Source: Actinomycetota bacterium (GTDB taxonomy: Bacteria > Actinomycetota > Actinomycetes > Propionibacteriales > Nocardioidaceae). Taken from it: DNA of 10,170 nt. The stretch lies in assembly GCA_009702305.1 (NCBI GenBank), contig WLIH01000046.1:1-10170 (forward strand), given 5' to 3'. Of the stretch, positions 6,321 to 10,170 are shown piece after piece. The notes below the pieces were generated by a model. The model was not told the origin of the DNA. It saw only the letters and a list, made by a program, of their open reading frames with translations, and ran no database searches. Numbering within the stretch: position 1 is the first letter of the stretch; every line of letters begins with the position of its first letter. Made by a program: the position numbers and the translations under genes.

Positions 6321-8050
6321 CAGCCAGCCTCGACACTGCCGACACCCGCGGGGGTGACGCCCAGATGCTCACCGCCCTGGTGCGGTTGCGCGGTGCCCTG
6401 CAGGCGGCCGTCCTCCCGCTCGACGACGACGGCGTGGAGGCGCAGCGCGAGGCGCAGCGCGAGTTCGTCGACCAGCTGGAGGACTACGTCATCCCGCGCG
6501 TGATGACGATCGAGGCGCCGCTGCTGGCCGTCGTGGGCGGCTCGACCGGCGCGGGCAAGTCGACCCTGGTCAACTCGCTGGTGGGAGAGCAGGTCACCAC
6601 GCCCGGCGTGCTGCGCCCCACGACGCGCTCGCCCGTGCTGGTCCACCACCCCGACGACGCGGAGTGGTTCGGCCAGGAGCGGCTGCTGCCCGACCTGCGC
6701 CGGGTCAGCGACGCCACCGACGACCCCGACTCGCTGCAGCTCGTGGCCACCGACAAGGTGCCGCAGGGTCTGGCGATCCTCGACGCACCCGACGTGGACT
6801 CGGTCGAGGAGCGCAACCGCGTGCTCGCCGCCCAGCTGCTCGCTGCCGGCGACCTGTGGCTCTTCGTGACCTCGGCTGCGAGGTACGCCGATCAGGTGCC
6901 GTGGGAGTTCCTGCGCCTGGCGGCCGACCGGTCGACCTCGGTGGCGGTGGTCCGCGACCGCACCGCGGCCGACGCGGTGCAGACGGTCTCCACCCACCTG
7001 GCCCGGATGCTCGCCTCACGCGGGCTCAAGGACTCGCCGCTCTTCATCGTGCACGAGGGTCCGATCGACGAGCAGGGCATGCTGCCGGCCGACCACGTGC
7101 GCGAGGTGCGCGGCTGGCTCGAGTCGCTCGCCGACGACAGCGGCGCCCGCACCGCGGTCGTCAAGCAGACCCTCGACGGCGCGATCCGGGCGATCTCGCA
7201 CAAGGTGCACCCGATCGCCGACGCAGCCGCCGGGCAGGTCGGGCTGGCCGGCCGGCTGCGGGCCGAGGCCGACACGGCGTACGAGATCTCCCTGCGCGCC
7301 GCGACTGCCGCGACCGGCGACGGCACGCTGCTGCGCGGCGAGGTGTTGGCCCGGTGGCAGGAGTTCGTCGGCACCGGCGAGCTGCTCAAGTCGCTCGAGG
7401 GCAAGGTCGGCTGGCTGCGCGACCGCGTCGTCAACACCGTCAAGGGCAAGCCGCAGCAGGCCGAGCGGGTCACGGTCGCCGTGGAGTCGGGCCTCGAGTT
7501 GCTCGTGCTCGAGCATGCCGAGGCGGCCGCCGAGCGCGCCCACGCGGCCTGGCAGGAGCTGGCGTGCGGGCGAGGGCTGCTCGCCGCGGCCGGCCCGGAT
7601 CTCGGCCGCGCCTCGCGCGATCTGCGTCGCCGCGCCGAGCAGGCCGTGCGAAGCTGGCAGTCCGACGTGCTCGACATGGTGCGGGCGGAGGGGGCCGACA
7701 AGCGCACCACGGCGCGCTATCTCGCCTACGGCGTCAATGGCCTGTCGGTCGCGCTGATGATCGTGGTCTTCTCCCGTGCCGATGGCGGGTCCACGGCGGT
7801 CGGCGGCTCGGCCGGCCTCGGCCAGAAGCTGCTCGAGGCGGTCTTCGGCGAGGAGTCCGTGCGCACGATGGCCGAGCGGGCGCGCGTGATCCTGGAGCAG
7901 CGGATCAGCGAGCTCTTCGACACCGAGCGCGAGCGCTACACCGGGCTGCTCGACGGCTTGGGCCTGGAGCCCGAGGCGGGGGAGCGGCTGCGCCAGGCTG
8001 CGCGCCGCGTCGACGACGTGCGGTTCGCGGAGACGCAACGCGGAGCCTGA
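6317..8050 (+). CDS. Dynamin-like P-loop GTPase, membrane anchored (first of a pair)
   Basis: 577-aa protein of the bacterial dynamin/YfjP-like GTPase group. G1 is GGSTGAGKST (residues 74-83), the G2 region is GVLRPTTR with the likely switch Thr at 102-103, and G3 is DAPDVDSVE (156-164), where DxPD replaces DxxG. A canonical N/TKxD G4 box is missing: after the core strand the sequence reads VAVVRDRT (209-216). Residues 280-465 look mainly helical and charged, with possible coiled coil. One hydrophobic segment at about 467-486 (YLAYGVNGLSVALMIVVF) is a likely membrane anchor or insertion, followed by a Gly/Ser-rich stretch and a C-terminal helix. ATG at 6317 overlaps the PrsW stop by 4 bp; a tandem 12-bp duplication sits near the start. 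Nucleotide preference is inferred. It may act with the next GTPase, much as IniA/IniC or DynA/DynB pairs do, but orthology to those is not claimed. Confidence 0.87.
   Translation: MTASLDTADTRGGDAQMLTALVRLRGALQAAVLPLDDDGVEAQREAQREFVDQLEDYVIPRVMTIEAPLLAVVGGSTGAGKSTLVNSLVGEQVTTPGVLRPTTRSPVLVHHPDDAEWFGQERLLPDLRRVSDATDDPDSLQLVATDKVPQGLAILDAPDVDSVEERNRVLAAQLLAAGDLWLFVTSAARYADQVPWEFLRLAADRSTSVAVVRDRTAADAVQTVSTHLARMLASRGLKDSPLFIVHEGPIDEQGMLPADHVREVRGWLESLADDSGARTAVVKQTLDGAIRAISHKVHPIADAAAGQVGLAGRLRAEADTAYEISLRAATAATGDGTLLRGEVLARWQEFVGTGELLKSLEGKVGWLRDRVVNTVKGKPQQAERVTVAVESGLELLVLEHAEAAAERAHAAWQELACGRGLLAAAGPDLGRASRDLRRRAEQAVRSWQSDVLDMVRAEGADKRTTARYLAYGVNGLSVALMIVVFSRADGGSTAVGGSAGLGQKLLEAVFGEESVRTMAERARVILEQRISELFDTERERYTGLLDGLGLEPEAGERLRQAARRVDDVRFAETQRGA
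6437..6463 (+). repeat. Perfect in-frame 12-bp tandem duplication
   Basis: GAGGCGCAGCGC occurs at 6437-6448 and again at 6449-6460, followed by GAG. It encodes EAQR-EAQR-E at residues 41-49 of the first GTPase, in a charged helix before the P-loop. The identical third-codon bases suggest a recent slippage event. Confidence 0.85.
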
Positions 8051-8076
8051 GGCACGGCCCGCCCCGGCCCGTCCTC

Positions 8077-8082
8077 TAGGGT
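8077..8082 (+). promoter_or_regulatory. Probable -10 box TAGGGT of the second GTPase
   Basis: TAGGGT lies in the 69-bp gap between the two GTPase genes. Transcription would start near 8089, leaving a leader of about 30 nt with the ribosome site before ATG 8120. The second GTPase can thus be made independently of the PrsW operon. Confidence 0.4.
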
Positions 8083-8112
8083 GGGCGCTGCCCGTCCGTG
8101 TCTGCCAGGGTT

Positions 8113-8119
8113 GGAGAAG
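8113..8119 (+). promoter_or_regulatory. Shine-Dalgarno GGAGAAG deciding the second GTPase start
   Basis: GGAG at 8113-8116 with 3 nt to ATG 8120. The spacing is short, but it supports 8120 over GTG 8081, which overlaps the -10 box. Confidence 0.5.
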
Positions 8120-9763
8120 ATGAGTTCCTCGCTCGAAGGCGCCACGCAGCTGCTCGCCCGCGGTGCCGACCTCGGCCCGCGTCTCGAGGGTCTTGCGCAG
8201 GCCGTCGACGCCGCGCAGGGCCGTCTCGACGAAGGCCTGCTCCAGGAGGCGCGCGAGGTCGTCGAGCGCACCGCCGGGCGGCTGCGGCTCTCGGCCGAGC
8301 ACACGGTCGTCGCCATCGCCGGCGCCACCGGCTCGGGCAAGTCCTCGACGTTCAACGCCCTCACCGGCCTCGAGCTCTCCGCGGTCGGCGTACGCCGTCC
8401 GACCACCTCGTGGGCGACCGCGTGCGTGTGGGGCGCCGACGGTGCGCAGGAGGTGCTGGAGTGGCTCGGCATCGCGCCACGCCACCAGACCACGCGCGAC
8501 TCGATGCTCGACACGCGCAAGGAGGGCAACGCGCTCGACGGCGTGGTCCTGCTCGACCTGCCCGACCACGACTCCACCGAGGTCGCCCACCACCTCGAGG
8601 TCGACCGCCTGGTCAAGCTCGCCGACATGCTGGTCTGGGTGCTCGACCCGCAGAAGTACGCCGACGCGGCCATCCACGACCGCTACCTCGCGCCGCTGAC
8701 CTCGCACGAGGCCGTCATGGTCGTCGTGCTCAACCACATCGACACCGTCGCCGAGGACCGGCGCCAGTCGATGCTGGACGACGTGTCCCGACTGCTCGTG
8801 GCCGATGGTCTGCACGACGTCCCCGTGATCGGCATCAGCGCCCGGGAGGGCATCGGCCTCGACGCGCTCCGCGCAGAGATCGAGCGCCGGGTCACTGAGA
8901 AGAAGGCCACGCGCGACCGGGTCGAGGCCGACATCAGGGCGATCGCGGCGAAGCTCGACGAGGCCAGCGGCCGGGCCACGGCGCGCACGGTGAGCGGCCC
9001 TCAGCTCCCAGCCCTCGAGGACGCGTTCTCCGAGGCGGCCGGCGTCCCGACCGTGGTCGACGCCGTCGAGCGCTCCAGCCGGATCCGGGTGCATCGCGCC
9101 ACCGGGTGGCCGGTCACCGCGTGGATCTCCCGGCTGCGTCCCGACCCGCTCAAGCGCCTCCAGCTCGATCTCGGGGCCGCGGGGAGCAGTCTCAAGGGGG
9201 GTGCCTCGTCACCCGCGCCCTCGACGACGTCGGTGCAGCGTGCCCGCATCGACACCGAGGTCCGCGCCGTGGCCGACACGGTCAGCCACGACCTCGGCCC
9301 GGCCTGGTCCGACGCCGTGCGCACGGCGTCGGTGGCCAGACTGCCCGAGATCGGCGACCGGCTCGACGCAGCGGTCGCCAGCGTCGACCTCGACGCGTCC
9401 AAGATCCCGGTGTGGGCGGGCATCGTGCGGGTGCTCCAGTGGCTGCTTGTCCTGACCGCCGTCGGATCCGGCGCCTGGGCGATCGCCCTCACGGCGGGCG
9501 GCACGCTGGACGAAGCGACCCAGGTGGGCGGCATCGCGCTGCCGCTCGCCCTCCTCCTCGGGGCGGTGGCTCTCGGTGTCGTGCTGGCCGTCGGATGCCG
9601 CGGGCTGGCCGGCGGCGCCGCGCGCAGTCGGGCCTCGCGTGCCGACGAGCGGTTGCGCTCGGCCGTCTCGGAGGTCGCCCGCGAGCTGGTCGTCGAGCCG
9701 ATCGACGCCGAGCTGACGGCGTACTCCCGCGTCCGGGCCGGTCTCGGCAAGGCGCTGGCCTGA
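8120..9763 (+). CDS. YfjP-like GTPase with two C-terminal membrane helices (second of a pair)
   Basis: 547-aa protein with an intact G domain: G1 GATGSGKSS (68-76), GVRRPTTS with the likely G2 Thr (90-97), G3 DLPDHDSTE (146-154), G4 NHID (205-208) and G5 SAREG (240-244). The stretch TGWPVTAWISRLRPDPLKRL (328-347) is, from memory, characteristic of actinobacterial proteins annotated as YfjP family GTPases. Two hydrophobic segments at about 433-460 and 469-492 form a membrane hairpin, followed by a basic, helical C-terminal tail of about 50 residues. The opening 60 residues are helical and acidic. ATG at 8120 is chosen because homology-like sequence begins there and a ribosome site precedes it. 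The G2 and G3 wording shared with the upstream GTPase indicates common ancestry. Its likely role is nucleotide-driven work at the cytoplasmic membrane; the exact function is not known to me. Confidence 0.9.
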   Translation: MSSSLEGATQLLARGADLGPRLEGLAQAVDAAQGRLDEGLLQEAREVVERTAGRLRLSAEHTVVAIAGATGSGKSSTFNALTGLELSAVGVRRPTTSWATACVWGADGAQEVLEWLGIAPRHQTTRDSMLDTRKEGNALDGVVLLDLPDHDSTEVAHHLEVDRLVKLADMLVWVLDPQKYADAAIHDRYLAPLTSHEAVMVVVLNHIDTVAEDRRQSMLDDVSRLLVADGLHDVPVIGISAREGIGLDALRAEIERRVTEKKATRDRVEADIRAIAAKLDEASGRATARTVSGPQLPALEDAFSEAAGVPTVVDAVERSSRIRVHRATGWPVTAWISRLRPDPLKRLQLDLGAAGSSLKGGASSPAPSTTSVQRARIDTEVRAVADTVSHDLGPAWSDAVRTASVARLPEIGDRLDAAVASVDLDASKIPVWAGIVRVLQWLLVLTAVGSGAWAIALTAGGTLDEATQVGGIALPLALLLGAVALGVVLAVGCRGLAGGAARSRASRADERLRSAVSEVARELVVEPIDAELTAYSRVRAGLGKALA

Positions 9764-9871
9764 ATCTCCTGGCCCGCTGACCGTCCACACCGTGCCTCCC
9801 CGGCCGTCGCGCTCACCGGCGCCGTCGTCGTCCTCCTGAGCCGCCGCTGCGCCGTGCAGGCTCGTCCCGGA

Positions 9872-9891
9872 GACCGGTCGTCCGACCGGTC
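9872..9891. repeat. 20-bp palindrome just upstream of the ssb ribosome site
   Basis: Arms GACCGGTCG (9872-9880) and CGACCGGTC (9883-9891) are perfect inverted copies around TC. The end lies 1 nt before GGAGGAGG. It could be a dimeric operator or an RNA hairpin controlling ribosome access; no T run follows, so it is not an intrinsic terminator. Confidence 0.75.
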
Positions 9892-9892
9892 C

Positions 9893-9900
9893 GGAGGAGG
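9893..9900 (+). promoter_or_regulatory. Shine-Dalgarno GGAGGAGG of ssb
   Basis: A very strong ribosome site 9 nt before ATG 9910, unlike the leaderless genes elsewhere in the window. It suggests high translation unless masked by the adjacent palindrome. Confidence 0.8.
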
Positions 9901-9909
9901 AGACAGCAC

Positions 9910-10170
9910 ATGAACGACACGACCGTGACCGTGCAGGGCTGGGTCGGCAGCGACGTCAGCCTCCGGCTGGCGGGGGAAGCGCCCGTGGCGAGCTTCCGGG
10001 TCGCCACGACCCCGAGACGCTACTCGCGCAAGAGTCAGGAGTGGGTCGACGGTGCGACGCAGTGGTACACCGTGACCGTCTGGCGCGCCCTCGCGGAGAA
10101 CGTCGCCCGCTCGGTGCGCCGGGGCGACCCCGTGGTGGTGCACGGGCGTCTCGACGTGGCCAGCTGGACC
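9910..10170 (+). CDS. ssb: Single-stranded DNA-binding protein, paralogue type (5' part, runs off the window)
   Basis: First 87 residues of an OB-fold SSB that coats single-stranded DNA in replication, repair or recombination. Visible are the first strand TVTVQGWVGSDVSLRL, then VASFRVATTPRR, then QWYTVTVWRALAENVARSVRRGDPVVVHGRL, the classic W-x-x-x-A-E-N-V and V-x-V-x-G-R-L signature. The N-terminus is shorter and less conserved than the replicative SsbA that lies between rpsF and rpsR, and neither gene is here. I therefore read it as the second SSB of actinobacteria (the kind represented by Rv2478c in M. tuberculosis, next to the EttA gene). The disordered C-terminal tail, and whether it carries the acidic tip, lies outside the window. 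A strong ribosome site supports ATG 9910. Confidence 0.92.
   Translation, partial: MNDTTVTVQGWVGSDVSLRLAGEAPVASFRVATTPRRYSRKSQEWVDGATQWYTVTVWRALAENVARSVRRGDPVVVHGRLDVASWT

Larger units (their letters stand above)
9764..9909 (+). promoter_or_regulatory. 146-bp leader region of ssb
   Basis: No convincing TANNNT promoter box or T-tract terminator was found between the GTPase stop and ssb. The stretch holds the palindrome and the ribosome site listed separately. A 19-codon open frame from GTG 9854 ends in a TGA that overlaps the ssb ATG, but has no ribosome site of its own. Confidence 0.35.

Noticed and set aside
8081..8119. GTG 8081 as start of the second GTPase.
   Set aside because: It overlaps the TAGGGT box, has no ribosome site and adds 13 residues without family character; ATG 8120 has GGAGAAG before it.
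7016..9094. A 692-codon open frame on the minus strand opposite the two GTPases.
   Set aside because: Low-complexity Arg/Gly/Leu composition mirrors the third-codon GC of the sense genes; it crosses the intergenic spacer and has no recognisable motif.
9764..9870. A possible intrinsic terminator after the second GTPase.
   Set aside because: Only weak GC-rich pairings such as CGGCGCCG are present and no T tract follows.
9854..9913. A 19-codon upstream frame whose TGA overlaps the ssb ATG.
   Set aside because: The stop/start overlap is attractive as a coupled leader peptide, but the frame has no ribosome site, an unremarkable peptide (Ser/Gly/Arg/Asp) and covers the palindrome, which explains its content.

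Overview
The window is high-GC DNA with dense genes, short spacers and GTG/ATG starts preceded by TANNNT -10 boxes. It comes from an actinobacterium, and gene content and protein wording fit Nocardioides or another Propionibacteriales member; genus is an inference. No mobile element, CRISPR array or phage gene was seen, so this looks like ordinary chromosome.

Left part (1-3094): the 3' end of an adenosine-deaminase-family gene (+) meets tail to tail a PIG-L family zinc deacetylase (-). The deacetylase probably starts upstream of its first GTG, at a non-canonical ACG with a well-placed Shine-Dalgarno sequence. Diverging from it are an orphan NarL/FixJ-type response regulator and a GNAT-fold protein, both apparently leaderless. 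Middle part (3091-5128, all minus strand): an M24B Xaa-Pro aminopeptidase, then tRNA-Arg(TCT), then a small DoxX-like membrane protein that begins 18 bp after the tRNA and is probably read from the tRNA promoter. The DoxX-like and GNAT stop codons overlap in a shared CTAG.

Right part (5199-10170, all plus strand): a PrsW-family intramembrane metalloprotease overlaps by ATGA a membrane-anchored P-loop GTPase. A second, related GTPase (YfjP-like, with two C-terminal membrane helices) follows with its own promoter, and then the start of an ssb paralogue. The two GTPases share GVxRPTT and DxPDxDSxE motifs, but only the second keeps a normal NKxD-type G4 box (NHID). They look like an asymmetric, dynamin-like membrane pair, and coupling to a membrane protease suggests a shared envelope task. 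This module is the best candidate for an under-described system in the window.

Regulation that can be read: at least four genes have a -10 hexamer ending 6-7 nt before the start codon, predicting leaderless transcripts. The aminopeptidase and PrsW promoters sit back to back in 70 bp. A 20-bp palindrome lies directly before the ssb Shine-Dalgarno sequence.
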